Of a DNA stretch of 64,000 nt, positions 16,195-25,240 are shown piece by piece (positions within the stretch are counted from its first letter, which is position 1; the number at the start of each line of letters is the position of its first letter). The stretch spans positions 682,001-746,000 of the forward strand of contig CANLXM010000001.1 in assembly GCA_947495165.1 (NCBI GenBank), given 5' to 3'. The DNA is from an uncultured Cellulomonadaceae bacterium (GTDB lineage Bacteria; Actinomycetota; Actinomycetes; Actinomycetales; Cellulomonadaceae). A program made the translations under genes and the position numbers. The notes beneath the pieces were generated by a model, which saw only the letters and a list, made by a program, of their open reading frames with translations, searched no databases and was not told the DNA's origin.

Positions 16195-19100
16195 ATGGGC
16201 GCCGTGCTCACTCCTGACGACGTCTCCCGCCTCGTCGGACGAGTGACGTTCGAGCGCGGGCTCGAGTACGCGACGCGGGGGAACGTCGCGTCGGTCGCGC
16301 ACAACGCCGAGGGCTCGACGATCGTCGGCCAGGTGCGCGGCTCGGGCGGCAAGCACTACGTCAGCGTCGTGCACATGACAGGCCCGGGCTCGGACGCCGT
16401 GCCGCGGTTCGGTCAGTGCTCGTGCCCCGTGCAGCTCGACTGCAAGCACGTCGCGGCGACCCTGCTCGCCTACCTCGACCGGCAGACCGTCCGGGCCACC
16501 GGTGACCGGCCCGTGGAGTCGGAGTGGGAGACCGAGCTCTCGGCGCTCCTCGCCCCGGCCGAGGCCGCACCGGTGCCGACGTCGGAGCTCCCGCGGCCGT
16601 TCGGGCGCGCCCGCGAGCTCCAGACGACGCCTGTCGCGCTCCAGCTCGAGGTGCTCGCCGCCGCCGAGCCGGGCCGGTACGGGCGCGGGACGCGCGTGGC
16701 CGAGGGCCCGCGCCTGGGCATGCGCCCGGTGACGCTCGGCTCCAAGGGGCGCTGGGTGCGCACCGGCATGGGCTGGGACCGCGTGGCCAACCGCTACCAC
16801 TACGCCGACCGCTTCCCCGAGGCCCACGTCGACCTGCTGCGCACCATCCGCGCGCTCGCCCGCTCGGAGACCGCCTACAGCCAGCCGCGCTACCTGTACG
16901 CGGACGACATGCCCGGCACCGCGCTGTTCGGCGTGCTCGACGAGGCGCACCGCGCGGGCCTGCCGATCGTCGGCTCTGACAAGGACCAGCGCGAGGTGAT
17001 GTATGTGACCGAGCCGGCCCGGACGCGGCTCGAGCTCGCGCGCACGGGTGACGGCCTCGCGCTCACGGCGAGCGTCGTCGTCGGCGGGAGCGCCCTGGCG
17101 GACGTGGGGTCGCACGGCGACGGGATCCTCGCCCCCGAGCAGACGGCCCTCCTCGGACCGGCGCCCGCGGGCGCGTTCGTCTGGTCGGGCGACGTCGCCC
17201 GGGCCGTCGAGAGCCCGATCACTCTGGTGCGGTTCGCCACGCCGCCGGACGCGACCGTCGAGGCGCTCCTGCGGCGCGACGGTCCGCTCGTCGTCCCGGC
17301 GCCCGACGAGCAGCGCTTCCTCGTGCGCGCCCTGCCGGCCCTGCGCGGCCGGGTCGACGAGCTCCGCGTCGACCCGTCGATCGACGCCCCCGCGCCCCCG
17401 CGCCCGGTGCTCTGGCTCGCCGTCGCCCGCGAGGCCGGCCACCGCACGCACCTGGCCTGGCAGTGGCGCTACGTCGCGGCCGGGGGTGACGAGCCCCTGC
17501 TCACCGTCCCCCTGGGCAGCCCCACCGAGGACCTCCTGCGTGACACCGTCGCCGAGCGAGCGCTGCTGACGCGCGTGTCCGACGACGTACCGCGCCTGCG
17601 CGACGCGCTCGCCTCGGGCCGGGCGCGCCTGACGCTCGAGGGCCTCGACACGGCCACGTTCTTCACCGACGAGTTCCCCGCGCTGCAGGCCTTCGCCGAC
17701 GCCGGCCAGGACCTCGGCGTCACGGTGACGGTCGCCGACGACGCCCCGGACGACGTCGAGTACCGCCTCGTCGAGGACATCGAGGTCAGCGTCTCGACCC
17801 TCGCGCGGGAAGGGGACCGCGACTGGTTCGACCTCGCCGTCACCGTGCGCTCAGGCGAGCAGACGATTCCGTTCGGCGAGATCTTCCGCGGCCTCGCCCG
17901 CGGCGAGACCTACCTGCTGCTGGTCGACGGCCGCCACTTCTCCCTCGAGGACGAGCGCTTCACGCGCCTGCGCGAGCTCATCGAGGAGGCGCGCGCCCTG
18001 CAGGACACGATGGGCGGCACGCTGCGCGTCAACCGGTTCCAGGCGGGCCTGTTCGACGAGCTCGAGGGCCTGGGCCTCGTCGGGTCGCAGGCCGACGAGT
18101 GGCGCACCGCGGTCGGTGCGCTCGCGGGCGGCGGGACGGTCGCCTCCGTGCCGCCGCCACCGAGCCTGCGCGCCGAGCTGCGCCCCTACCAGCAGACGGG
18201 CTTCGACTGGCTCGCGTTCCTGCACGCCCACCGACTCGGCGGCGTCCTCGCGGACGACATGGGCCTGGGCAAGACCCTGCAGGGCCTCGCGCTGATCCAG
18301 CACACCCGCGACCGTGCGCTCGCCGAGGGACGCGTCGCCGCCCCCGTCCTCGTCGTCGCGCCCACCAGCGTCGTCGGGAACTGGGTCGCGGAGGCCAAGG
18401 TCTTCACCCCGGACCTGGCCGCGACCGCCATCGCCGAGACCCGCGCGCGCCGCCGCACCCCGTTGGCCGACGCCGTCCGGGGCGCCGACGTCGTCGTCAC
18501 GTCCTACGCGCTGTTCCGGCTCGAGTTCGACGCCTACGCGGAGCTCGAGTGGTCCACGCTGATCCTCGACGAGGCGCAGTTCGTGAAGAACCACCAGTCC
18601 GTCGCCTACCAGTGCGCGCGCCGCCTGGACGCGCCGGTGAAGATCGCGATGACCGGCACGCCGCTCGAGAACAACCTGATGGAGCTGTGGTCGATCCTCT
18701 CGATCACGAGCCCGGGCCTGTTCCCGAGCCCGCGCCGGTTCGCCGACTACTACGCCAAGCCGATCGAGAAGGAGCACGACGACGCCCGGCTCGACCAGCT
18801 CCGTCGTCGGATCGCGCCGTTCATGGTGCGCCGGACCAAGGAGGAGGTCGCCACCGACCTCCCGGTCAAGCAGGAGCAGGTCACCGAGGTCACGCTGAAC
18901 TCGCGGCACCGCAAGATCTACGACCAGTACCTGCAGCGCGAGCGGACCAAGGTGCTCGGCATCATGGACGAGTTCGCGGACCGCCGGTTCGAGGTGTTCC
19001 GGTCACTGTCGGTGCTGCGGCAGGCGAGCCTCGACGTGAGCCTGGTGGACGAGGCGCACGCGGGCGTGCCGTCGTCGAAGATCGACGTGCTGTTCGAGAT

Positions 19101-19575
19101 GCTCGAGGACATCCTCGCCGAGGGCCACAGCGTGCTGATCTTCTCCCAGTTCACGCAGTTCCTGAGGCGCGTGCGGGACCGGCTGGACGCCGACGCCGTC
19201 GGGTACGCCTACCTGGACGGGCGCACCCGCAAGCGCGCCGAGGCGATCGCGCGCTTCACGTCGGGCGAGGCGAACGTGTTCCTCATCAGCCTCAAGGCCG
19301 GCGGGTTCGGGCTCAACCTCACTGCGGCGGACTACTGCATCCTGCTGGACCCGTGGTGGAACCCGGCGGCCGAGGCGCAGGCGGTCGACCGCGCCCACCG
19401 GATCGGCCAGAAGCGCAACGTCATGGTCTACCGCATGGTCGCGACGCAGACGATCGAGGAGAAGGTCATGGCGCTCAAGGCGTCCAAGTCGGCCCTCTTC
19501 TCGAGCGTGCTCGACGGCGGGGCGGCGGGCGGCGCGGGCCTCACGGCCGACGACGTCACCCAGCTCCTCTCCTGA
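16195..19575 (+). CDS. SNF2-family DNA helicase with N-terminal SWIM zinc finger
   Basis: 1126 residues from ATG 16195; a GTG at 16204 is an equally possible start. The SWIM motif CSCPVQLDCKHVAA is near residues 78-91. The SNF2 core occupies roughly 650-1110: Walker A DDMGLGKTLQ, DEAQ, TGTPLENN, and motif V/VI GGFGLNLTAADYCILLDPWWNPAAEAQAVDRAHRIGQ (split here only by length). SWIM-SNF2 proteins are ATP-driven DNA translocases in repair or transcription recovery. The middle ~550 residues have no motif I recognise. Its neighbours do not explain its role. Confidence 0.92.
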   Translation: MGAVLTPDDVSRLVGRVTFERGLEYATRGNVASVAHNAEGSTIVGQVRGSGGKHYVSVVHMTGPGSDAVPRFGQCSCPVQLDCKHVAATLLAYLDRQTVRATGDRPVESEWETELSALLAPAEAAPVPTSELPRPFGRARELQTTPVALQLEVLAAAEPGRYGRGTRVAEGPRLGMRPVTLGSKGRWVRTGMGWDRVANRYHYADRFPEAHVDLLRTIRALARSETAYSQPRYLYADDMPGTALFGVLDEAHRAGLPIVGSDKDQREVMYVTEPARTRLELARTGDGLALTASVVVGGSALADVGSHGDGILAPEQTALLGPAPAGAFVWSGDVARAVESPITLVRFATPPDATVEALLRRDGPLVVPAPDEQRFLVRALPALRGRVDELRVDPSIDAPAPPRPVLWLAVAREAGHRTHLAWQWRYVAAGGDEPLLTVPLGSPTEDLLRDTVAERALLTRVSDDVPRLRDALASGRARLTLEGLDTATFFTDEFPALQAFADAGQDLGVTVTVADDAPDDVEYRLVEDIEVSVSTLAREGDRDWFDLAVTVRSGEQTIPFGEIFRGLARGETYLLLVDGRHFSLEDERFTRLRELIEEARALQDTMGGTLRVNRFQAGLFDELEGLGLVGSQADEWRTAVGALAGGGTVASVPPPPSLRAELRPYQQTGFDWLAFLHAHRLGGVLADDMGLGKTLQGLALIQHTRDRALAEGRVAAPVLVVAPTSVVGNWVAEAKVFTPDLAATAIAETRARRRTPLADAVRGADVVVTSYALFRLEFDAYAELEWSTLILDEAQFVKNHQSVAYQCARRLDAPVKIAMTGTPLENNLMELWSILSITSPGLFPSPRRFADYYAKPIEKEHDDARLDQLRRRIAPFMVRRTKEEVATDLPVKQEQVTEVTLNSRHRKIYDQYLQRERTKVLGIMDEFADRRFEVFRSLSVLRQASLDVSLVDEAHAGVPSSKIDVLFEMLEDILAEGHSVLIFSQFTQFLRRVRDRLDADAVGYAYLDGRTRKRAEAIARFTSGEANVFLISLKAGGFGLNLTAADYCILLDPWWNPAAEAQAVDRAHRIGQKRNVMVYRMVATQTIEEKVMALKASKSALFSSVLDGGAAGGAGLTADDVTQLLS

Positions 19576-19578
19576 CCG

Positions 19579-19655
19579 CCCTCCCCCGTGAGTGCACGAT
19601 GTTGGCGGTGTTCGGAGCGCAAAACACCGCTAAGAGTGTGCACTCACGGGGAGGG
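19579..19655. repeat. Imperfect palindromic hairpin element with GTGAGTGCAC arms
   Basis: Outer arms 19586-19597 and 19638-19649 are perfect 12-mers, extended by a C-rich/G-rich pair with one bulge. Inner arms GCGGTGTT (19605-19612) and AACACCGC (19623-19630) are perfect. Seven-base strands between the two stems do not pair. The element sits between the convergent SNF2 and manganese-catalase genes and could act as a bidirectional terminator. Its elaborate design is also what an interspersed intergenic repeat would look like. Confidence 0.75.
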
Positions 19656-19674
19656 GGAGCGTGGGGGAGTCCGG

Positions 19675-20562
19675 TTACTCGCGCTTGAGCTTGTCCTGGA
19701 CCGTGCCGGCCGCCTTCTCCAGCGCGTTGGGGAGCTCCGTCGTGCCGTAGAGGCGCGAGTCGGGGTGGGTGCGCGGGGGCATCGGGACGCCGCCGTCGGC
19801 GTAGGGAGCGCCGTCGTAGCTGAACTCACCCTTCCCGTCCGGGGTCGGCCCGCTGGCCCACGTGCCCTCGGCCGCGGCCTCGCCGTCGGAGAAGTTCCGG
19901 TACTCGTAGGACACCGAGCGCTCCTCCTTCTTGAGCGGGAAGTTGCTCGGCACGGGCAGGGCCTCGAGGCCGTCGTCCTGCAGCTCGCGCACCGCCGCCA
20001 TCCACTGGTTCTGGTGCATCGTGTCGCGGGCCAGCAGGAACGAGAGCATGTCCCGGACGCCGTGGTCGTCCGTCATGTGATAGAGCCGGGCGACCTGGAC
20101 GCGTCCCTGCATCTCCGCGTTCGCGTTGGCCGTGAAGTCGGCCAGCAGGTTGCCGCTCGCGGTGATGTACGAGCCCGACCACGGGTTGCCCATCGAGTCC
20201 ACCGGACGCGCCCCGGCGCCCGCGACGATCGCGTGCTGGATGTCGGTGCCACCGATCACGGCGGCGATCGTCGGGTCGGACTGCACGGCATCCTCGGTGA
20301 TGCCGATCGGGGACTTCTCGAGCAGCTGCGCGATCATCACCGCGAGCATCTCGACGTGCCCGAACTCCTCGGCACCGATGCCGAAGACCAGGTCCCGGTA
20401 CTTGCCGGGCAGGTGCATGTTCCAGGCCTGAAAGCTGTACTGCAGGGCGACGGTGATCTCGCCGTACTGCCCGCCCAGGACCTCCTGGAGCTTGCGCGCG
20501 TAGACGGCGTCGGGCTTGTCCGGCGTCGACTTGAACTGGAGCTCTTGCTTGTGAAAGAACAC
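19675..20562 (-). CDS. Manganese catalase
   Basis: 295 residues from GTG 20562, preceded by GAGGAGGATGCC. The N-terminus MFFHKQELQFKS is typical. Dimanganese ligands are visible in the four-helix bundle: Glu in GGQYGEITVALQYS, Glu and His in GAEEFGHVEMLAVMIAQLL, Glu in ANANAEMQGRVQVARLYH and His in LLARDTMHQNQW. The enzyme breaks down hydrogen peroxide in the cytoplasm. The C-terminal tail after the bundle is long and polar, as in other members. It stands alone, between the SNF2 gene and a glycosyltransferase on the same strand. Confidence 0.94.
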   Translation of the reverse strand: MFFHKQELQFKSTPDKPDAVYARKLQEVLGGQYGEITVALQYSFQAWNMHLPGKYRDLVFGIGAEEFGHVEMLAVMIAQLLEKSPIGITEDAVQSDPTIAAVIGGTDIQHAIVAGAGARPVDSMGNPWSGSYITASGNLLADFTANANAEMQGRVQVARLYHMTDDHGVRDMLSFLLARDTMHQNQWMAAVRELQDDGLEALPVPSNFPLKKEERSVSYEYRNFSDGEAAAEGTWASGPTPDGKGEFSYDGAPYADGGVPMPPRTHPDSRLYGTTELPNALEKAAGTVQDKLKRE

Positions 20563-20692
20563 GGCATCCTCCTCGTCTCGACTACGCCCGGAGGTGAGGT
20601 TCGTCACGCACCGGACATTACGGACAACGTAAGTCCGAACGTCGCCGTGCGACACCGGGAGCCCGCCCCCGGCCGTCGAGAGGAGGGTCCGA

Positions 20693-21445
20693 TCAAGCCG
20701 GTCGTCGCCCGGAGGAGAGCGCGACCTGCCACCGTTCCCACGGGGTCGAGACCGCCCAGCCGAGCCGCAGCGTCCGGAACGCGCGCCGGAACCGCCGACG
20801 CGTCTGGGCCCACCCGCGTAGGCAGCGCCCCGACGCGCCGACGGCGAGGCTCCGGTCGAGCACCGTGCGTCGCCGCGGGCCCAGCGCGAAGGACAGCGCA
20901 AGGTCGTCGTGCACCTCGGGGTCGTCGCGGTGGACCTGGTCGCGGACCTGTGCCCATACCTCCCTGCGGACGGCCATGGCGGAGCCCCACAGCGCCGGAT
21001 GGCCGAGGGCGGCGTGGCACAGCACGAAGTAGGAGCCGAGGTAGAGCGCGGCGGCGGGGCGCCCCAACCCGCGCGGGAGGTCGTAGAAGTGCCCGACGCC
21101 GGTGACCGCGTCCACGCTCGGGTCCGCCATCGCGCGGCTCACCTTCGCGACCCAGTCGACGGGGACCAGCGAGTCGGCATCGAGGCGCGCGATCACGTCA
21201 CCCCGGGCGGCGTCGTATCCGGTGGACGCGGCCGCCGGGATGCCGACCTGCTCCTCGCGCACCACCCGCGCGCCGTGGCGCAGCGCGACGGCGGCCGTGT
21301 CGTCGGTCGAGGCGTTGTCGACGACGACGATCTCGAACGGCCGATGCGTCTGCGCGGCCAGCGCGCGCAGGCACGCGTCGAGCGCGGGGGCATCGTCGCG
21401 CGCGGGGATGACCACCGAGACGGTGGGCGCTTCGGTCGGGATCAC
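20693..21445 (-). CDS. Glycosyltransferase family 2
   Basis: 250 residues from GTG 21445, after the ribosome site AGGAGAAGGCC. The GT-A fold starts at once: VSVVIPARDDAPALDACLRAL, then EIVVVDNASTDDT. The DxD-like RLDADSLVP lies near residue 90 and the acceptor region DDPEVHDDLALSF near residue 175. No membrane anchor is visible. It may transfer a sugar to a lipid or cell-wall acceptor; donor and acceptor are unknown. It is divergent from the acyl-CoA ligase gene. Confidence 0.85.
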   Translation of the reverse strand: MIPTEAPTVSVVIPARDDAPALDACLRALAAQTHRPFEIVVVDNASTDDTAAVALRHGARVVREEQVGIPAAASTGYDAARGDVIARLDADSLVPVDWVAKVSRAMADPSVDAVTGVGHFYDLPRGLGRPAAALYLGSYFVLCHAALGHPALWGSAMAVRREVWAQVRDQVHRDDPEVHDDLALSFALGPRRRTVLDRSLAVGASGRCLRGWAQTRRRFRRAFRTLRLGWAVSTPWERWQVALSSGRRPA

Positions 21446-21517
21446 GGCCTTCTCCTTCGTCCTGCGCGACGCTACCGGTCCCACCGGGTGCCGGCGCGCA
21501 GGGTGGAAGATGGACCC

Positions 21518-23206
21518 ATGACGCAGACCGAGCAGCAGCCCTGGGTGAAGAACTACCAGCCGGGCGTCCCAGCCGAGATCGAGCTCCCGACCGAGTCCCT
21601 CGTCGCGATGTTCGAGCGGGCGGTCGCCGAGGGCGGCAGCCATCCCGCCACGGAGTTCTTCGGGCGGCGGACCACGTACACGGACCTCGGCGACCAGGTG
21701 GCTCGCGCGGCCGAGGGGCTGCGGCGGCTCGGCGTGCGGGCGGGGGACCGCGTCGCGCTGATCCTGCCCAACTGCCCGCAGCACGTGGTGGCCTTCTACG
21801 CGGTGCTACGCCTGGGCGCCGTCGTCGTCGAGCACAACCCGCTGTACACCTCCCGCGAGCTGCGGCACCAGTTCGAGGACCACCAGGCCCGGGTCGTCAT
21901 CACCTGGGACAAGGCGGCGGCCGCGGTGCAGGCCTTCCCCGCGGACGTGAAGCTGGACCACGTGGTCTCGGTGAACCTGCTCAAGGCGTTCCCCGCCGCC
22001 AAGCGGATCGCGCTCGGCCTGCCGATCAAGAAGCTGCGCGAGACGCGGGCGTCCCTGACCTCGAGCGCGCCGGGCACGATGGCGTGGGAGTCCCTGCTCG
22101 ACCACGCTCCGCTGCCGACGAGCCACCCGCGGCCGGGCGTCGACGACCTCGCCGTCATCCAGTACACCTCGGGCACCACGGGCCGCCCCAAGGGCGCCAT
22201 GCTCACGCACTACAACCTCTACGCGAACGCCCTGCAGGGCGAGGCGTGGATGCACGGCGCCGAGTACCGCAAGGAGATCTTCTACGCGATCCTGCCGATG
22301 TTTCACGCCTTCGGCATGACGCTCTACCTCACGTACGGCATCCACAAGCAGGGCCTGCTCGTGCTCTTCCCGAAGTTCGAGCCCGGCATGATCCTCGACG
22401 CGATGAAGAAGTCCCCGGCCACCGTGTACTGCGCCGTGCCGCCCATCTACGAGCGGACCGCGCTGGCAGCCAAGGAGCGGGGTGTGTCGCTGAAGTCCTG
22501 CCGGTTCTGCATCTCCGGCGCGATGAACCTGCCCGACCACGTCGTCGAGCTCTGGGAGTCGATGTCCGGCGGCCTGCTCGTCGAGGGGTACGGCATGACC
22601 GAGTCCTCGCCGGTCGCGCTCGGCAACCCGTTCCACCCCACGCGTCGCAACGGCACGATCGGCGTCCCGTTCCCCTCCACGCTGATGAAGGTCGTCGACG
22701 TCGACGACCCGACCCGCGAGGTGGCCCCGGGCGAGCCCGGCGAGCTGCTGCTGCACGGGCCGCAGGTGTTCCAGGGCTACTGGAAGAACCCCGAGGAGAC
22801 CGCCAAGACCTTGCTGCCCGACGGCTGGCTGCGCACGGGTGACATCGTCACCGTCGACGCCGACGGCTTCACCACGATCGTGGACCGCGCCAAGGAGCTC
22901 ATCATCACCGGCGGCTTCAACGTCTCCCCGTCGGAGGTCGAGTCGGTGCTGCGGCAGCACCCCGACGTCGTCGACGCGGCCGTCGTGGGCAAGCCGCTCG
23001 AGCGCGGCGGCGAGATGGTGGTCGCCGCGGTCGAGCTGGAGCCCGGCACGACGCTCGACGAGGACGCCGTCCGTGAGCACTGCCGGGCGCTCCTGGCGGC
23101 GTACAAGGTGCCGCGCCGGGTGGTCGTGATCGACGACATGCCGCGCTCGCTGCTCGGCAAGATCCTGCGGAAGCAGGTCCGCGACGAGGTCCTGCCGCGA
23201 CTGTGA
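21518..23206 (+). CDS. Long-chain fatty acid-CoA ligase (AMP-forming)
   Basis: 562 residues from ATG 21518. The adenylate-forming core is clear: P-loop YTSGTTGRPKGAMLTH near residue 215, GYGMTESSP near 360, LRTGDIVTVDADGFTTIVDR near 445 and catalytic Lys in LLGKILRKQV near the C-terminus. It activates fatty acids to acyl-CoA through an acyl-adenylate. Substrate length cannot be fixed from the sequence, but the family is FadD-like. It stands alone; 61 bases separate it from the MYG1-family gene. Confidence 0.93.
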   Translation: MTQTEQQPWVKNYQPGVPAEIELPTESLVAMFERAVAEGGSHPATEFFGRRTTYTDLGDQVARAAEGLRRLGVRAGDRVALILPNCPQHVVAFYAVLRLGAVVVEHNPLYTSRELRHQFEDHQARVVITWDKAAAAVQAFPADVKLDHVVSVNLLKAFPAAKRIALGLPIKKLRETRASLTSSAPGTMAWESLLDHAPLPTSHPRPGVDDLAVIQYTSGTTGRPKGAMLTHYNLYANALQGEAWMHGAEYRKEIFYAILPMFHAFGMTLYLTYGIHKQGLLVLFPKFEPGMILDAMKKSPATVYCAVPPIYERTALAAKERGVSLKSCRFCISGAMNLPDHVVELWESMSGGLLVEGYGMTESSPVALGNPFHPTRRNGTIGVPFPSTLMKVVDVDDPTREVAPGEPGELLLHGPQVFQGYWKNPEETAKTLLPDGWLRTGDIVTVDADGFTTIVDRAKELIITGGFNVSPSEVESVLRQHPDVVDAAVVGKPLERGGEMVVAAVELEPGTTLDEDAVREHCRALLAAYKVPRRVVVIDDMPRSLLGKILRKQVRDEVLPRL

Positions 23207-23267
23207 CGAACCCGACGCGGGCGGCGGCGATTCTGCCCGCCCGCGATCGGGTGCGTACGCTCGAGGC

Positions 23268-24134
23268 GTGAAGATCGCAACGCACGACGGCAAGTTCCAC
23301 GCCGACGACGTCTTTGGCGTCGCCCTGACCCGGCACCTGTTCCCGGACGCGGAGGTCGTGCGCACGCGCGACCCCGGGGTGCTCGCGGAGGCGGACCTCG
23401 TGCTCGACGTCGGGGGCGTCTACGACGTCGCGGCCCTCCGGTTCGACCACCACCAGCTCTCGTCCGGGGCGCGCCCCAACGGCATCCTGTTCTCGGCCTT
23501 CGGCCTGCTCTGGCAGCACTACGGCCTCGAGTACTGCGACGGCGACAAGGACGTATGGACCAAGATCGACGCGCGGCTCGTCTCGGCGATCGACGCGGTC
23601 GACAACGGCCAGTCCCTCGCGCAGACGACCGACTTCCGGGTCGCCCCCATCGACATCTCGCAGGTCCTCGGGCTCCTCAACCCGATCGGCGACGGCGAGG
23701 ACTTCGACGAGCAGTTCTTCCACGCGGTGGACCTCGCGACGATCCTGCTCGCGCGGTACAAGGCGCGGTACGCGGCCGAGATCGCTGCGGAGAAGGAGTT
23801 CGTCCGCCTCTACGGCGAGAGCCCGGACAAGCGCAGCGTGGTGCTCGACAAGTTCCTGCCGCACGGCGGAGCCGCGACGGCCCAGCCGGAGCTGCTGTTC
23901 ACGGTGTTCCCCGGCGCGACGGGCAACTGGAACCTGCAGACGGTCCGGCCGTCGGGCTCCGAGTTCGGCTCGCGCAAGCTCCTGCCCGAGGCCTGGCGCG
24001 GTCGGACCGGCGAGGAGCTCGCGGAGCTCACGGGCGTCGCCGACGCGGTGTTCTGCCACAAGGGCGGGTTCATCGCTGCCGCGCAGTCGCGCGAGGGCGC
24101 CCAGGAGCTGCTCCGGCAGGCGCTCGAGGCCTGA
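23268..24134 (+). CDS. MYG1 family (UPF0160) putative metal-dependent phosphoesterase
   Basis: 288 residues from GTG 23268. The family motifs are present: THDGKFHADDVFGVAL at the N-terminus, LVLDVGGVYD, RFDHHQ near residue 63, and the C-terminal CHKGGFIAAAQS. The DHH-like clusters suggest metal-dependent phosphoester hydrolysis; eukaryotic Myg1 is a 3'-5' RNA exonuclease. The bacterial role is unclear. It is separated from the tRNA-Thr gene by 95 bases. Confidence 0.9.
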   Translation: MKIATHDGKFHADDVFGVALTRHLFPDAEVVRTRDPGVLAEADLVLDVGGVYDVAALRFDHHQLSSGARPNGILFSAFGLLWQHYGLEYCDGDKDVWTKIDARLVSAIDAVDNGQSLAQTTDFRVAPIDISQVLGLLNPIGDGEDFDEQFFHAVDLATILLARYKARYAAEIAAEKEFVRLYGESPDKRSVVLDKFLPHGGAATAQPELLFTVFPGATGNWNLQTVRPSGSEFGSRKLLPEAWRGRTGEELAELTGVADAVFCHKGGFIAAAQSREGAQELLRQALEA

Positions 24135-24189
24135 CCGGGCGGCGTCGTTGACGCCGCCAAGGGCCCGGGAGCCGCACCAGGATGCCGAT

Positions 24190-24219
24190 TTCGTAACTCC
24201 GGCACTCAGCAGGTAAAGT
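24190..24219 (+). promoter_or_regulatory. Candidate promoter of the tRNA-Thr/tRNA-Met/rpmG unit
   Basis: TAAAGT at 24214-24219 fits the actinobacterial -10 TANNNT, and the tRNA starts 11 bases later. A poor -35 (TTCGTA, 24190-24195) stands 18 bases upstream. Only the -10 is convincing. Confidence 0.4.
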
Positions 24220-24229
24220 TCTCGGCGCT

Positions 24230-24301
24230 GCCCCCGTAGCTCAGTGGTAGAGCGCAGTCTTGGTAAGACTGAGGTCATGGGTCCGATTCCCATCGGGGGC
24301 T
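24230..24301 (+). tRNA. tRNA-Thr (anticodon GGT)
   Basis: 72 bases fold as a cloverleaf: acceptor GCCCCCG pairs with CGGGGGC, and the anticodon stem CAGTC/GACTG closes the loop TTGGTAA. The T-arm is GGGTCCGATTCCC-like. The anticodon GGT (24262-24264) reads ACC and ACT threonine codons. CCA is not encoded. Confidence 0.97.
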
Positions 24302-24388
24302 CTGTTGGTGCGCGACGCCGGGTCGTGCGAGGATACTTCTCGCGCGTCTCGACGCGACATCGATGCGATGCCGTCAGGCATCGAACGC

Positions 24389-24465
24389 GGCGGGGTAGCT
24401 CAGCTGGTCAGAGCGCACGACTCATAATCGTGAGGTCGCGGGTTCGAGCCCCGCCTCCGCTACCA
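24389..24465 (+). tRNA. tRNA-Met, elongator type (anticodon CAT), CCA encoded
   Basis: 77 bases including the 3' CCA. The anticodon stem CACGA/TCGTG closes the loop CTCATAA (anticodon 24423-24425). The T-arm GCGGG/CCCGC is perfect. The acceptor GGCGGGG pairs with CTCCGCT using two wobble pairs. Unlike an initiator tRNA, base 1 pairs (G-T) and the anticodon stem lacks the three G-C pairs. The position before rpmG is usual in actinobacteria. Confidence 0.96.
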
Positions 24466-24552
24466 AGAACGACATTCGTCACGCACGTCGGCCGGCGGCG
24501 TGCTCACACAGTAGGCAATGCGCCCCCGGCGGGCGCGAGAGGTGGCAAGACC

Positions 24553-24723
24553 GTGGCTAGCAAGTCGCAGGACGTCCGTCCGAAGATCACGCTCGCATGC
24601 GTGGACTGCAAGGAGCGGAACTACATCACCAAGAAGAACCGCCGCAACGACCCGGACCGTCTCGAGCTCGCGAAGTTCTGCCCGCGCTGCGGCAAGCAGA
24701 CCTCGCACCGCGAGACCCGCTGA
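24553..24723 (+). CDS. rpmG: 50S ribosomal protein L33, zinc-binding form
   Basis: 56 residues from GTG 24553. Two CxxC pairs (ACVDCKERN and FCPRCGKQ) form the zinc ribbon, so this is the cysteine-containing version used under zinc sufficiency. It sits on the large subunit near the E site. It lies 87 bases after tRNA-Met and begins the rpmG-MaoC-MaoC cluster known from actinobacteria. A weak ribosome site GGTGG precedes it. Confidence 0.97.
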   Translation: MASKSQDVRPKITLACVDCKERNYITKKNRRNDPDRLELAKFCPRCGKQTSHRETR

Positions 24724-24745
24724 TCCCGCACCGCCCTCGCTGATC

Positions 24746-25240
24746 GTGCCGCTGAACGCCGCCTACGCGGGCCGTCAGTACGCCCCGGACGCCCCGTACG
24801 TCGTGGGGCGCGAGAAGATCCGCGAGTTCGCCGGCGCCGTCGGCTCCACCCACCCCGCGCACCACGATGTGGCCCATGCGCGGGGTTTGGGCTATCCGGA
24901 CGTCGTCGCACCCCCGACCTTCGCTGTCGTGATCGCGCAGCGCACCGAGGCGCAGCTCATCACGGACCCGGACGCCGGGATCGAGTTCTCGCGGGTCGTC
25001 CACGCCGACGAGCGCTTCACGCACCACCGGCCGCTGGTCGCCGGGGACCGGATCACGACGGTGCTCCACGTGGACCGCGTGATCGAGCGCTCGGGTCTGG
25101 CCATGGTCACCACCCGCTGCGAGCTGTACGCGCTCCCTGCGGAGCTGCCCGACGACGTCGCGCCCGTCGACGCGACGGCGCTCACCGACCACGTCGCCAC
25201 GGTCACCTCGACGCTGGCGATCCGCGGGGCCGACGCATGA
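24746..25240 (+). CDS. MaoC-like hot-dog dehydratase, HadA type
   Basis: 164 residues from GTG 24746; there is no clear ribosome site, and the start is set by the conserved family N-terminus YAGRQYAPDAPYVVGREKI. The hot-dog fold is recognised by FAGAVG, DVVAPPTFAVVI and the hot-dog helix region RVVHADERFTHHRPLVAGD. It overlaps the second MaoC gene as ATGA. In mycobacteria the homologous neighbours are hadA-hadB, which form a (3R)-hydroxyacyl-ACP dehydratase. This subunit lacks the hydratase-2 signature and is probably the structural partner. Confidence 0.85.
   Translation: MPLNAAYAGRQYAPDAPYVVGREKIREFAGAVGSTHPAHHDVAHARGLGYPDVVAPPTFAVVIAQRTEAQLITDPDAGIEFSRVVHADERFTHHRPLVAGDRITTVLHVDRVIERSGLAMVTTRCELYALPAELPDDVAPVDATALTDHVATVTSTLAIRGADA

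Noticed and set aside
20600..20660. Operator in front of the manganese catalase gene
   Set aside because: A GGAC...GTCC inverted repeat exists, but needs a bulge and has no other support.
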